Source: Thermoproteus sp. CP80 (GTDB lineage Archaea > Thermoproteota > Thermoprotei > Thermoproteales > Thermoproteaceae). Taken from it: a stretch of DNA of 64,000 bases. Location: positions 1-64,000 of the forward strand of contig NZ_LCWM02000002.1 in assembly GCF_002077075.2 (NCBI RefSeq), in the 5' to 3' direction. This document shows, one piece after another, positions 34,478-43,421 of the stretch (its first letter is position 1; the number at the start of each line of letters is the position of its first letter). The notes beneath the pieces are model-generated. The model searched no databases. It had not been told where the DNA came from and worked only from the letters and a program-made list of their open reading frames with translations. The translations under genes and the position numbers were made by a program.

Positions 34478-35125
34478 GCCCGCCGGAGGGGGCTGAGAGG
34501 GGGCGCCTGCCCGCGAGGCGGCCCTATACGCAGACATCTCGGCCACGTATTCGGCCGACAGCACGGCTAGGCCTACGTACTCGACCGGCGGAAGGAGGGA
34601 CAGCACGTAGCCTACGGCGAACAGGGCGAGCGCCACTCTGAACAGGCCGAGGGATGTGCGCCTGTGGAGATCTCTCAAGGTGAGGGCCTTGGCCGCGGCC
34701 AGGATGAGCTCGAGCGCGAGGACCACCGCGACGATGCCCAGCAGGGCGGGCTCGCGGCCTATGGCGACGTACAGCGCGGCCGGGCTCGCCAGGGCGCGGA
34801 CGGCAAGGGCCGGACGGCCGGCGAGGTAGGCCGCCACCGACGCGGCGAATATCAGAGCCACGGCGACCAGCGCCACGGGCCCCCACGCCAGCCACCAAGC
34901 CCACTTGAAGCCGAGCCTGTGGAGCGCCCTATACCCCCTGAAGACGTAGAGGAAGAACACGGCGATGAGCCCAACGGCCAGGACGGCGAGGGCGGCGGAG
35001 GCGGCGAGCAGCGCGGATCTCGGCCCCAGGAGCCCTACGGCGAGCACGACGAGGCCTACTAGAATCAACGCCAGTTGGTACAGGAACCCTCTGTAGAGAA
35101 CCTCCATGGCCTCTCTGAAGTCCAC
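34394..35125 (-). CDS. Multi-helix membrane protein (copy 1 of a pair)
   Basis: 243 residues with about six hydrophobic helices and a central conserved LIAVFFLYVFRGYRALHRL followed by GFKWAWWLAWGP. It resembles archaeal DUF996/DUF973-type membrane proteins; no function is known. Its paralogue lies at 55451-56191. Over the central 93 bases the two genes are 97% identical in DNA, while the rest of the proteins is far apart. The C-terminal 28 codons are antisense to aRF1 and look unconstrained. The start follows a TATA-like stretch at about 35143-35152 (TTTATTAATG on the minus strand). Confidence 0.75.
   Translation of the reverse strand: MDFREAMEVLYRGFLYQLALILVGLVVLAVGLLGPRSALLAASAALAVLAVGLIAVFFLYVFRGYRALHRLGFKWAWWLAWGPVALVAVALIFAASVAAYLAGRPALAVRALASPAALYVAIGREPALLGIVAVVLALELILAAAKALTLRDLHRRTSLGLFRVALALFAVGYVLSLLPPVEYVGLAVLSAEYVAEMSAYRAASRAGAPSQPPPAGSAGGDGLLFEDPGRRVEEGHVPAEGLH
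34877..34969 (-). repeat. 93-bp tract shared with 55694-55786
   Basis: Ninety of 93 bases match the other copy, including silent positions, and the homology at the DNA level fades sharply on both sides. It codes for the conserved core of the two membrane proteins. Confidence 0.85.
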
Positions 35126-35171
35126 GAGGCCGGAAACGCCGACATTAATAAATATTCAGCGGAGACGGCCC

Positions 35172-35624
35172 ATGGGCTCCGCCAGGCCCGACGCGGCCGA
35201 GGTCCCCGTCGAAGCGCCCGAGGGCCTCCACGCCCTCTTCCTGAGGGGCCGCTTCCCCGAGGAGCTCAACGTGGAGCTCTTCGGCGGCTGGGGCAGGCTC
35301 GCCGTCGTCAAGATCTTCAGGGGGCGGCCGCCCCACTACGCCCCCTGGGCGGAGCTGTTCGGCGCGTCGCCGCATCTCTACGGATCGCCGGCCGAGCTCG
35401 CCATATTTAGATGGATACACCGCGCGCTGCCCTCAGGCTCCAACCTCTACGCCGAATACGTCGGAGACGCCGAGACGGAGAGGCAGCTGAGATCCGGCGT
35501 CCCGCCCCCAGCGACTAGGCTGGGCGCAGTGCTTCTGAGGTCCGGCTTCCTGGCCACGGCGGATATGTACTTCCCTGAGGGCGGCAGAGAGGGCGGGCAG
35601 AAGATCAGAGCGGTCAGGCTCTAG
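35172..35624 (+). CDS. DUF1122-like archaeal protein
   Basis: 150-residue soluble protein. The start of its domain, EGLHALFLRGRFPEELNVEL, followed by GRLAVVKIFRGRPP, and the later AIFRWIHRALPSGSNLYAEY and LGAVLLRSGFLATADMYFPE fit my memory of the crenarchaeal DUF1122 family, which has an acetyltransferase-like fold. No activity is established from the sequence. ATG 35172 lies about 22 nt after ATTAATAAATATTC, which is shared with the divergent membrane-protein gene. Confidence 0.68.
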   Translation: MGSARPDAAEVPVEAPEGLHALFLRGRFPEELNVELFGGWGRLAVVKIFRGRPPHYAPWAELFGASPHLYGSPAELAIFRWIHRALPSGSNLYAEYVGDAETERQLRSGVPPPATRLGAVLLRSGFLATADMYFPEGGREGGQKIRAVRL

Positions 35625-35738
35625 GGCCAGTCGGCGTGCCTACCCCGAGGAGTCCTCTGGCCCGATGGCGCGAGGCGCCGTCCCGGCCCATCCTCCGTAG
35701 GGCTCGGGCGGCCGGTCGGAATCGGCCTACCCCACGTC

Positions 35739-36548
35739 TCAGCCGGCGTCCAGCTCCCTCACGTGCTCGTCGGGGAGCTTCCAGCCGTAGGCGCCGGCGA
35801 ACTCGAGGACGCCCTCGGGCCTGGTGGTCCTCGGTATGGGCACCACAGCCGGCTTGTCCATGAGCCAGCGCAGAGCCACCTGGACGGGCGTCTTTCCGAG
35901 CCTCTCGGCTATGCGCCGTATCCTGTAGTTCTCGACGACCGCGCCTCTGGCCAGAGGGCTGGCGGCCAGGTAGAGCAAGCCCTCGCGTTGGGCGTAGGGC
36001 AGGACCCCATGCTCGTCGAGCCTGTTGATGTAGCTATAGACATTCTCCAACGCCGCCAGGTCGTATTTCTTGGCGCATTTCCTCGCCCGCTCGGCCGTAT
36101 CCACATCGACGTTGCTGAGACCCCAGAACCTTATGACGCCCCTATCGATCAGCTCCTCGAAGGCCCTCACGGCCCTACATATGTCGGGGAGCGGGCCGTG
36201 CGGCATATATACATCGATGTAGGTGCCGAGCCTCCTCGCGCTCGCCTTAGCCGCCAGCGTTATCTTCTCCACGTCGTCCGGCCAGAACTTGGCGATGACC
36301 ATTACCTTATCCCTATCCTCCCTCGCGAAGGTCGAGAGGGCCCTCCCCACCAGCTCCTCGGCGTGGCCCCCGCCGTATATCTCCGACGTGTCTATAACAA
36401 AAATGCCGTTGGCCAAGGCGTTGGCGAGGACCGCGAGATGCCGCTCGTCCCTCGACGTGTCGGCCCGCCAGAGGTCGCCGCCGAGGCCAGAGGTCCCTAG
36501 GCCCAACGCCGAGACGCACCCCACCGCCTTGAAACACTTCTTCTCCAT
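35739..36548 (-). CDS. Aldo/keto reductase
   Basis: 269-residue TIM-barrel NAD(P)H-dependent oxidoreductase. The catalytic tetrad is visible: Asp and Tyr in VIDTSEIYGGG, Lys in VMVIAKFW, His in DVYMPHGPL. WGLSNVD and the C-terminal VVPIPRTTRPEGV (the phosphate-binding 'IPGT..'-like loop) are also standard. The natural substrate is not predictable. ATG 36548 is 24 nt after CTTATTAAATC (36567-36577); the long upstream frame to 36944 is antisense to the ATP-cone gene and is not used. Confidence 0.9.
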   Translation of the reverse strand: MEKKCFKAVGCVSALGLGTSGLGGDLWRADTSRDERHLAVLANALANGIFVIDTSEIYGGGHAEELVGRALSTFAREDRDKVMVIAKFWPDDVEKITLAAKASARRLGTYIDVYMPHGPLPDICRAVRAFEELIDRGVIRFWGLSNVDVDTAERARKCAKKYDLAALENVYSYINRLDEHGVLPYAQREGLLYLAASPLARGAVVENYRIRRIAERLGKTPVQVALRWLMDKPAVVPIPRTTRPEGVLEFAGAYGWKLPDEHVRELDAG

Positions 36549-36671
36549 GTACCCCATCTGCCGTTGATTTAATAAGATTCCCAGCCCAGATCCAGGGCCG
36601 GCCTCCGCCGAGGGAAAGGCGCGGTGGAGGTCGGGAGGCCGAAACATAAATAAATAGATGCCGTGTCTGGC

Positions 36672-36950
36672 ATGGTCAAGGTGGTCAAGAGGGACGGGAG
36701 AGAGGAGGAGTTCATCCCCGAGAAGATAGTGGTCAGCGTGTTGAAGGCCGGCGCGCCTCTGGACGTGGCGAGGAGGATAGCCAGGAAGGTGGAATGCGCC
36801 GTCTCCGACAGCGAGACCGTCACGGCCAGGGACATAGCCAAGGTGATCCTCGCCGAGCTCAAGAAGGCCAACGAGGAGTGGTACAGAAACTGGGTGATCT
36901 TCGACAAGGCGGTGAAGCGGAGACATACCGACAAGGAGCTCCAAATCTAG
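36672..36950 (+). CDS. Stand-alone ATP-cone domain protein
   Basis: 92 residues that are essentially one ATP-cone: VKVVKRDGREEEFIPEKIVVSV at the start, the nucleotide-sensing region known from NrdR repressors and the N-terminus of ribonucleotide reductases, then TARDIAKVILAELKK and a basic tail. There is no zinc ribbon (so it is not a full NrdR) and no reductase attached. A dATP/ATP-responsive regulator is a reasonable guess. ATG 36672 is 22 nt after ACATAAATAAATAG. Confidence 0.85.
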   Translation: MVKVVKRDGREEEFIPEKIVVSVLKAGAPLDVARRIARKVECAVSDSETVTARDIAKVILAELKKANEEWYRNWVIFDKAVKRRHTDKELQI

Positions 36951-37020
36951 CCTTTTCTGGCCTTATACGGCTCCGGCCGGGCGCCCGTTGGGTAGGCGCC
37001 GAAGACGCCGGGAAAAACGG

Positions 37021-39657
37021 CTATTTCTGTAGGAGCCTCTTCAGCACGTAGGGCAGTATCCCGCCGTGCTTTATGTACTCGACCTCAGCCCAGGTATAGA
37101 CCGCGGCCTTCGCCTTGACCTCGTCCACACGCCCGTCCCTTCTGTGTATCCTCAGGGTGACCTCCTTGCCGGGCGCCAGATCCTCGAGGCCCAGCACGTC
37201 CACGGTCTCAGACCCGTCCATACCCAGGCTGTCGGCCGTCACGCCGGGCGGAAGCTGTATGGGCACTATCCCGACCATGGTGAGGTTGGAGCGGTGTATC
37301 CTCTCGAAGCTCTCGGCTATCACGGCCTTTATGCCCAGGAGCTTCGGCCCCTTGGCCGCCCAGTCCCTGCTCGAGCCGGCGCCGTAGGTCTTCCCGGCGA
37401 GCACCACTAGCGGCGTGCCCTCCTGTCTGTACCTCTCGGCCGCCTCGAAGACTGTGGTCCTGATCCCCTCGGGGTATTTGATGGTGTACCCGCCCTCGAG
37501 GCCCCCGCCCATCTTGTTGGTGTAGCCCTTGCTCCAGAACGTGCCTCTGACCATCACCATCCAGTTGCCCCTCCTGGCGCCGAATGTGTTGAAGTCCTTG
37601 GGCTGCACGCCCATGGACTCCAGGAACTTGCCGGCGGGGCTGTCCCTGGGTATCGAGCCGGCGGGCGATATGTGGTCCGTGGTTATGCTGTCGCCCAGTA
37701 TCAAGAGGGGCCTTGCGTTAACTATATCTCCGGAGATCGGCCTCCCCTCGAAGAGAGGCGACGGCTGTATGTACGTGTCGTCGGGTCTCCACTGGTAGAG
37801 GTCGCCCGAAGGCGCCTTGAGCTCGCCCCACTCTGGGACCAGCTCACCCGCCTTGGAGTACTTCTCGACGTATACCTTCGGGTCCATGGCTCTGGACACG
37901 GCGTCGTTGACCTCCTCGGGCGAGGGCCATATGTCCCTCAGATAGACGGGCCTCCCGTCCCTGCCGTGCCCGAGGGGCTCCCTGGAGAGGTCCTTCAGCA
38001 CCGTGCCGGCCAGCGCGTAGGCCACCACCAGCGGGGGCGAGGCCAGATAGGCCGCCTTGACGTCCGGATGTACCCTCCCCTCGAAGTTGCGGTTGCCCGA
38101 CAGAACGGCGGCGGGCATCACGTCGCCCTCCCTAATCGCCTTGGCCACGGGCTCGGGCAACGGGCCCGAGTTGCCTATACAGGTGGTGCAGCCGTACGCC
38201 ACAACGTGGAAGCCCAGCCTCTCGAGATGCTGCAGAAGGCCGGCGCGCCTCAAGATCTCCTCGACGGCGCGGGAGCCCGGCGCGAAGCTGGTCTTGACGT
38301 AGGGCGGCACCTCCAGCCCGGCCTCCACGGCCTTCTTGGCCAAGAGGCCCGCCGCCGCGAGCAGATAGGGATTTGAGGTGTTGGTGCAGCTGGTGATGGC
38401 CGCTATGGCGACGTCGCCGTCGCCGAACTCCACCCTCCTCCCGCCTATCTCCACCTCCACGGCCTTCCTCTTCTCCCGCCTCTTCCTCTGGACCAGGAAC
38501 TCCAGAAAGCTCTTGGGCACGTCGGCCAGGCCGCGCCTCTGCCACGGGAGGGTCGGGCCGGCCGCCGACGGCTCGACCGCGGAGAGGTCGAAGTCCACGA
38601 CCTGGCTGTACTCGGCCCCCTCGACGCCGCCGAAGACCCCCTGCTCCTCGTAGTACCTCTTCACGAGGGCCGCGAGGTCCTCGGGCCTGCCTGTCGCCGC
38701 GAGGTAGTCTAGGGTGTTGCCGTCGACGGGGAACAGGCCGGTCGTGGAGCCGTATTCGGGCGCCATGTTGGCTACGGTGGCCCTATCGGGGACGGACAGC
38801 TTGCGTACCCCCTCGCCGAAGAACTCGACGAAGGCGTCCACGACGTTGACCTTCCTCAAGGCCTCGGTGACCGCGAGGACTATGTCGGTGGCGGTGACGC
38901 CGGGCTTGGGCTCGCCGTAGAGCCTCACGCCCACGACCCTCGGCACCTTTATGGTTATGGGCTCGCCCAACATGGCGGCCTCGGCCTCCACTCCCCCGAC
39001 TCCCCAGCCGACGACCCCCAGCCCGTTTATCATGGTCGTGTGGCTGTCCATGCCCACCAACGTCTCGAAGAAGGCGGAGTCGCCCTCGGTCCAGACGACC
39101 CTGGCCAAGTACTCCAGATTCACCTGGTGGATTATGCCGGTGCCCGGCGGGAAGACGCGGAAGTTCCTGAAGGCGTTTTGGGCCCACTTGAGGAAGACGT
39201 ACCGGTCCCTATTCCTCTCTATCTCCAGGCGGATATTCATGGACAGGGCCTGCGGAGAGGCCCAGTGGTCCACCTGCACCGAGTGGTCTATGATCAGGTC
39301 GACGGGGACCCGCGGGTTTATCAGCTTGGGGTCCGCCCCCGACTTGACCGCTATATCCCTCATGGTGGCGAGATCCACGACGGCCGGCACGCCGGTGTAG
39401 TCCTGCATCACGACTCTGGTCACCTTGAGCGCCACCTCGCCCGCGGGGTTCTTGGGGTTCCAGCGGGCCAGAGCCTCGAGATGCTCCATGTTTATATCCC
39501 TCCCGTCGAAATTGCGGAGGACGTTCTCCAGGAGGACCCTTATGCTGTAGGGAAGTCTCTCCACGTCGTAGCCCTCCGCCTCGAGGGCCCTCACCCTATA
39601 GATCTTATACGACCTGCCGCCGACGGACAGCTTGGCCTCGGCCCTTGTATACGGCAT
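37021..39657 (-). CDS. acnA: Aconitate hydratase (aconitase A)
   Basis: 878-residue 4Fe-4S aconitase/IRP1-type hydratase converting citrate to isocitrate. Fe-S ligands are Cys in SCTNTSNPYLL (about residue 423) and the pair in YGCTTCIGNSG (about 488 and 491). DSHTTMINGLGVVGWGVGG, NMAPEYGSTTGLFPVD and the swivel-domain AGKTYGAGSSRDWAAKG are all canonical. Length and domain order are those of bacterial AcnA. The ATG is 24 nt after TTAAATATATTA (39675-39686). Confidence 0.95.
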   Translation of the reverse strand: MPYTRAEAKLSVGGRSYKIYRVRALEAEGYDVERLPYSIRVLLENVLRNFDGRDINMEHLEALARWNPKNPAGEVALKVTRVVMQDYTGVPAVVDLATMRDIAVKSGADPKLINPRVPVDLIIDHSVQVDHWASPQALSMNIRLEIERNRDRYVFLKWAQNAFRNFRVFPPGTGIIHQVNLEYLARVVWTEGDSAFFETLVGMDSHTTMINGLGVVGWGVGGVEAEAAMLGEPITIKVPRVVGVRLYGEPKPGVTATDIVLAVTEALRKVNVVDAFVEFFGEGVRKLSVPDRATVANMAPEYGSTTGLFPVDGNTLDYLAATGRPEDLAALVKRYYEEQGVFGGVEGAEYSQVVDFDLSAVEPSAAGPTLPWQRRGLADVPKSFLEFLVQRKRREKRKAVEVEIGGRRVEFGDGDVAIAAITSCTNTSNPYLLAAAGLLAKKAVEAGLEVPPYVKTSFAPGSRAVEEILRRAGLLQHLERLGFHVVAYGCTTCIGNSGPLPEPVAKAIREGDVMPAAVLSGNRNFEGRVHPDVKAAYLASPPLVVAYALAGTVLKDLSREPLGHGRDGRPVYLRDIWPSPEEVNDAVSRAMDPKVYVEKYSKAGELVPEWGELKAPSGDLYQWRPDDTYIQPSPLFEGRPISGDIVNARPLLILGDSITTDHISPAGSIPRDSPAGKFLESMGVQPKDFNTFGARRGNWMVMVRGTFWSKGYTNKMGGGLEGGYTIKYPEGIRTTVFEAAERYRQEGTPLVVLAGKTYGAGSSRDWAAKGPKLLGIKAVIAESFERIHRSNLTMVGIVPIQLPPGVTADSLGMDGSETVDVLGLEDLAPGKEVTLRIHRRDGRVDEVKAKAAVYTWAEVEYIKHGGILPYVLKRLLQK

Positions 39658-39860
39658 AGGATAGACTCTAGACGTAATATATTTAACTCATCCCTTCTCC
39701 ATCTGCCCTCTTGACGGCTCGACAAAGAGAGAACGACGAGCCTCGCCGTAGGGCAGTGGATCGGTGTCGGCGATCGACCCGACCGCGTGTTCCTAGCAAT
39801 CGCTTCGGCTATCGCGAGCGCCTACAGAAGTTCGGCCAGTAATTGATAATATCTTGGAAT

Positions 39861-40703
39861 CTATTTAATTAAGTCCATATTCATATCGATTGATTTATAA
39901 CTATGGGTCAACGACCCTATCGATATTACGTCTACATACTTGGCGTAATCTGCTATATTTTTCTCATCGATATTGCCCGACGCCTCTAGGACGACCCTCT
40001 TCCTCAAGCCTCTCCTCATCAACTCCCCATGTACTTTGGCCACATCGCTTGGGCCCATGTTGTCCAGCATCACTATGTCGGCGCCGAGCTCGGCGGCCTT
40101 TACGGCATCCTCCACGTTCTCAACCTCAACCTCTATCTTAGCGATAAACGGCGCTCTCTCCCTAGCTAGCACCAACGCCCTCTCGAGCCCTCCAACGGCC
40201 CTTATGTGGTTGTCCTTGATCAAGATCGCATCGCCTAGGCCGAACCTATGCGGGTCGCCGCCGCCTATCGCAACGGCCTTCTTCTCCAGATATCTGAGGA
40301 ACGGTGTCGTCTTCCTGGTAGCCGCAACCCTTACTTTTGGGTTAATTTCCCTAGCCTTGTCGAGGATTCTTTTCGTCATTGTGGCTATGCCCGAGGCCCT
40401 CATTAGGACGTTTAACACGACTCTCTCGACCTTTAACAGCTCGGGCTTTTGTCCCCTGATGATTAATATACAATCGCCTGCCTTCGCCGTCTCGCCGTCT
40501 CCTCTAAGCACCATAAAGTCGAGCCCGAGCAACTTCAGGAGCTCGGTCACCTCCTCCATGCCGGCAACTATGCAGTCCTCTTTGACTCTAATGCAAGCCT
40601 CGCCATACTCCCTCGGCACTATCGTGCTGGTTAAGTCCCAGAATGGGTTGTCTTCCCTCAAGGCGTCGAGTAGTTTATATGCAAATAGTCTAGCCTCGAT
40701 CAT
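39861..40703 (-). CDS. nadC: Quinolinate phosphoribosyltransferase
   Basis: 280 residues; makes nicotinate mononucleotide from quinolinate and PRPP, the last step of the de novo NAD branch. ATRKTTPFLRYLEKKAVAIG carries the quinolinate-binding Arg/Lys set (usually TRKTTPGLR, here TPFLR), GDPHRFGLGDAILIKDNH follows, and IVMLDNMGP and LEASGNID complete the active site. The ATG at 40703 overlaps the nadB stop (ATGA); an in-frame ATG at 40715 is less likely. Composition is AT-richer than the surrounding genes. Confidence 0.95.
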   Translation of the reverse strand: MIEARLFAYKLLDALREDNPFWDLTSTIVPREYGEACIRVKEDCIVAGMEEVTELLKLLGLDFMVLRGDGETAKAGDCILIIRGQKPELLKVERVVLNVLMRASGIATMTKRILDKAREINPKVRVAATRKTTPFLRYLEKKAVAIGGGDPHRFGLGDAILIKDNHIRAVGGLERALVLARERAPFIAKIEVEVENVEDAVKAAELGADIVMLDNMGPSDVAKVHGELMRRGLRKRVVLEASGNIDEKNIADYAKYVDVISIGSLTHSYKSIDMNMDLIK

Positions 40704-42130
40704 GGCGAATGGCATCTGAATAATATATGAAATTTAGTCCCAGACCAATTTGGGCTATCAGCTCTATAATGAACGCCGACGCTCTCCCTCCTGATAATCG
40801 CAGCCCTAGCGACGAGGCTCGGCAACAGCGAACCTTCAAGTTCATCAATAGCCCTCCTGAGCCCCTCCTCGCTCCTAACTATCCCGACGTATCTCCACAT
40901 CAAATCTCTAGCCATGTTTAAATCCACGCCATCCGCCTCCCGGCACTCCGCGTCCACGACTAAGTCGTATCTGCCGATCGCCGGCGTGTTCCAGACGCCG
41001 CCGTTGACGTAGGCCTTAAATGCCCTAACGACTAGGTAGCTCTGGACTAAGGCCTCCAGCAAGCTATTACTGGCCAGCCTATTGGCGCCGTGAAAGAGAC
41101 TCGACGACGTCTCGCCTATTGCGAAAAGACCCTTAACGTTCGATCGGCCTAGTGCATCCACCGCAATGCCGCCGATAGTGTAATGGGCTGCCGGCGTTAT
41201 TGGCACCAAGTCCCTATCCGGCCTAACGCCGCGAGCCCGAAGGAAGTCGTTTATAGTGGGGAACTTGTCCTCGAGGTCTATCGACGAGATATCTAGGTAA
41301 ACGCCGCCGGTCCTTATAAGCTCTGCATATACAGCCCTGCTGACAATGTCGCGGGTCGCCAACTCGGCCCTTTCATCGTATTTACTCATGAAGTACTCAC
41401 CATCCTTATTCACAAGCCTAGCGCCCTCGCCCCTAACGGCCTCAGACACTAGGAACAAGTCCCCATTAATCATAGCCACGGTTGGGTGGAATTGCACGAA
41501 CTCCAAGTCCCTAACCAACGCGCCAGCCCTTAGAGCCGCCTCGATGCCGGACCCATCACCATCATTGGTGCTGTATAGGTATAAACCCGAATAGCCGCCG
41601 GTGGCGAGGATAACGGCATCAGCTCGCACGACATCCCCATCCTCAAGAACCACACCCATAACCCTATCACCATTAACTTCAACACCACCCAACCTACCCT
41701 CGACTACCTGGACGCCTAACTCCTCGACAGCCTTAGTTAAGATACTCATAACCGCCTCACCAATTTTATCACCACCAATCCTGGCCCTAACAACCCTAGC
41801 CCTACTGTGACCGCCCTCCAAGGATCTCCTCGCACAAGGCTCGAAACCATGCTTAACTAACCAATTAAGGGATTCGCGGGCAAACCCAATATAGCCCCAC
41901 ACAACCCATCCATCGTTTAGATGCCTACCGGCCGCCAACGTGTCGTTGACGTGGGATTCAACGTCTGAGCTATCAATGGGTACAGCGATCCCGCCTTGAG
42001 CCTTCCAGGAACTACCGCCACGTAAGTCCCTCGTCACCACAACAACGTCGTTCAACCCCTCTTCCCTGGCCCTTATCGCGGCGCTCAAACCGGCTATCCC
42101 AGAGCCAATTATTACTAACTTCGCATGCAT
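40700..42130 (-). CDS. nadB: L-aspartate oxidase
   Basis: 476-residue FAD flavoprotein oxidising aspartate to iminoaspartate. KLVIIGSGIAGLSAAI is the FAD loop; TPAAHYTIGGIAVDALGRS and GLFAIGETSSSLFHGANRLA are the succinate dehydrogenase/NadB signatures; GVHYRADSP near the end holds the substrate Arg. It overlaps nadA at the 5' end (TGATG) and nadC at the 3' end (ATGA). A sampled 60 bases (41641-41700) is 48% GC, well below neighbouring operons. Confidence 0.95.
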   Translation of the reverse strand: MHAKLVIIGSGIAGLSAAIRAREEGLNDVVVVTRDLRGGSSWKAQGGIAVPIDSSDVESHVNDTLAAGRHLNDGWVVWGYIGFARESLNWLVKHGFEPCARRSLEGGHSRARVVRARIGGDKIGEAVMSILTKAVEELGVQVVEGRLGGVEVNGDRVMGVVLEDGDVVRADAVILATGGYSGLYLYSTNDGDGSGIEAALRAGALVRDLEFVQFHPTVAMINGDLFLVSEAVRGEGARLVNKDGEYFMSKYDERAELATRDIVSRAVYAELIRTGGVYLDISSIDLEDKFPTINDFLRARGVRPDRDLVPITPAAHYTIGGIAVDALGRSNVKGLFAIGETSSSLFHGANRLASNSLLEALVQSYLVVRAFKAYVNGGVWNTPAIGRYDLVVDAECREADGVDLNMARDLMWRYVGIVRSEEGLRRAIDELEGSLLPSLVARAAIIRRESVGVHYRADSPNWSGTKFHILFRCHSP

Positions 42131-43062
42131 CACCTAAACTCGAGCATCCTCGTTATCGAAACCCTAGCCCTCCTTGCAATATCCTCAGGAACCCTCACGG
42201 GATAGACGAGATCTCTCAACGACCTATAGACCTTGTCCAAGGTTATCAATTTCATGAAACCGCAGACAGCACTCCTAAGGGCTGGTGCAACCTTGGCATC
42301 AGGGATCTCCCTCAGCACCCTATCTATCAGACCGGTCTCAGTGGCTATCACGAAACTATCGCCCCTCGACTCCTCGACAGCCCTAACCATGCCCTGCGTT
42401 GACGAGACCTTAACCCTAACCCCCAGTTTTCCCGCATCCTTGAGTATGTCAACAGTACCTGAACACTCGGGGTGTACGAGCAATACTGAATTCCCATTCT
42501 CCATAGCAACCCTGGCGAGGACATCATACGTGATCCTATCATGCACGTAACAGGCGCCGTTCCAGATGTACAAGTCGTCCCTACCGGTGACATACCTTAT
42601 GTAATTACCTAGGTTCCTATCAGGCACGAAAAGCACAGGCCTATCTCTCGGTATTGACTCGACTATCTTGTGGCAGTTGGCTGAGGTGCAGACGTAGTCG
42701 GAGACCGCCTTCACCTCGATCGATGAATTTATGTAGGCTACAACGACGCCGTTTGGGTGTTCCCTCTTCCACTTGACGACGTCCTCAGCTCTAATCGAAT
42801 CAACTAACGTACAACCCGCCTTGACGTCGGGTATCAAAACGAGCTTATCTGGATTGAGCACCGCCGCAGTCTCCGCCATGAAGTACACGCCGGCGAATAC
42901 TACGACCCTAGCGTCGGTATTAGCCGCTTCAAGCGATAGGTCCAGCGAGTCGCCCAAGAAATCGGCCACGGCTTGGACCTCACGTCTTTGGTAATTATGG
43001 GCGAGAATCACCGCGCCCCTCTCGCGTTTAAGTCTCAAGACCTCCTCGACCAAATCCGGCAT
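42130..43062 (-). CDS. nadA: Quinolinate synthase
   Basis: 310-residue 4Fe-4S enzyme condensing iminoaspartate with dihydroxyacetone phosphate. PDLVEEVLRLKRERGAVILA, then HNYQRREVQAVADFLGDSL, are typical; the cluster Cys are in DVKAGCTLVD (about 90), VHPECSGTVD and SAVCGFMKL; TSANCHK and FVPDRNLGNY are substrate-binding. Archaeal homologues begin close to ATG 43062, but the frame is open to an ATG at 43152, giving 30 more residues, and the TATA box at 43209-43217 would allow either with a leader. First gene of nadABC. Confidence 0.93.
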   Translation of the reverse strand: MPDLVEEVLRLKRERGAVILAHNYQRREVQAVADFLGDSLDLSLEAANTDARVVVFAGVYFMAETAAVLNPDKLVLIPDVKAGCTLVDSIRAEDVVKWKREHPNGVVVAYINSSIEVKAVSDYVCTSANCHKIVESIPRDRPVLFVPDRNLGNYIRYVTGRDDLYIWNGACYVHDRITYDVLARVAMENGNSVLLVHPECSGTVDILKDAGKLGVRVKVSSTQGMVRAVEESRGDSFVIATETGLIDRVLREIPDAKVAPALRSAVCGFMKLITLDKVYRSLRDLVYPVRVPEDIARRARVSITRMLEFR

Positions 43063-43421
43063 TAAGCGGCCTTGGGCTCGTTTAGGAAATATGCGTATGG
43101 CGTAAAAGTTCGGATCCATCCGCGATCTGAGCCTCAGCATCAATAGGTCCATCGGGCAAACCTTGCTCCGCCTAACGACAGAGGGCCGACCCCCTCGGCC
43201 CCTTGGCGGTATATAGATACGTCGTCCCGTACGTGACCCTCGCCGAGGGGCGGGCGAAGTTAAGTCCGTTTTCCCTAGGCGCCCCGCGGGCGCGATGAGC
43301 CGCGGCCCAGTAGCTCCCCTCCCGAGACCTCGAGGGCCGCGCAGAGGCGCCCATGCCCCGAGAGGAACCTCCAAGGATCGGCGTTGTCGACAGCTATATT
43401 TATGGGGATTTTATCTGGGCC
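43063..43421. other. Divergent promoter region between nadA and the HtrA gene
   Basis: Holds a TATA box for nadABC (TCTATATAC on the minus strand, 43209-43217) and one for the HtrA-like gene (CTATATTTA, 43394-43402, plus). The nad box has no start codon 22-27 nt downstream, so the nadABC mRNA should have a 5' leader of about 35-125 nt, unlike most genes here. Open frames across this gap on both strands look like extensions of the flanking genes, not separate genes. Confidence 0.5.

Noticed and set aside
37021-39714. Several 60-230-codon plus frames inside aconitase
   Set aside because: Shadows of a well-conserved 878-residue gene in a GC-rich genome.
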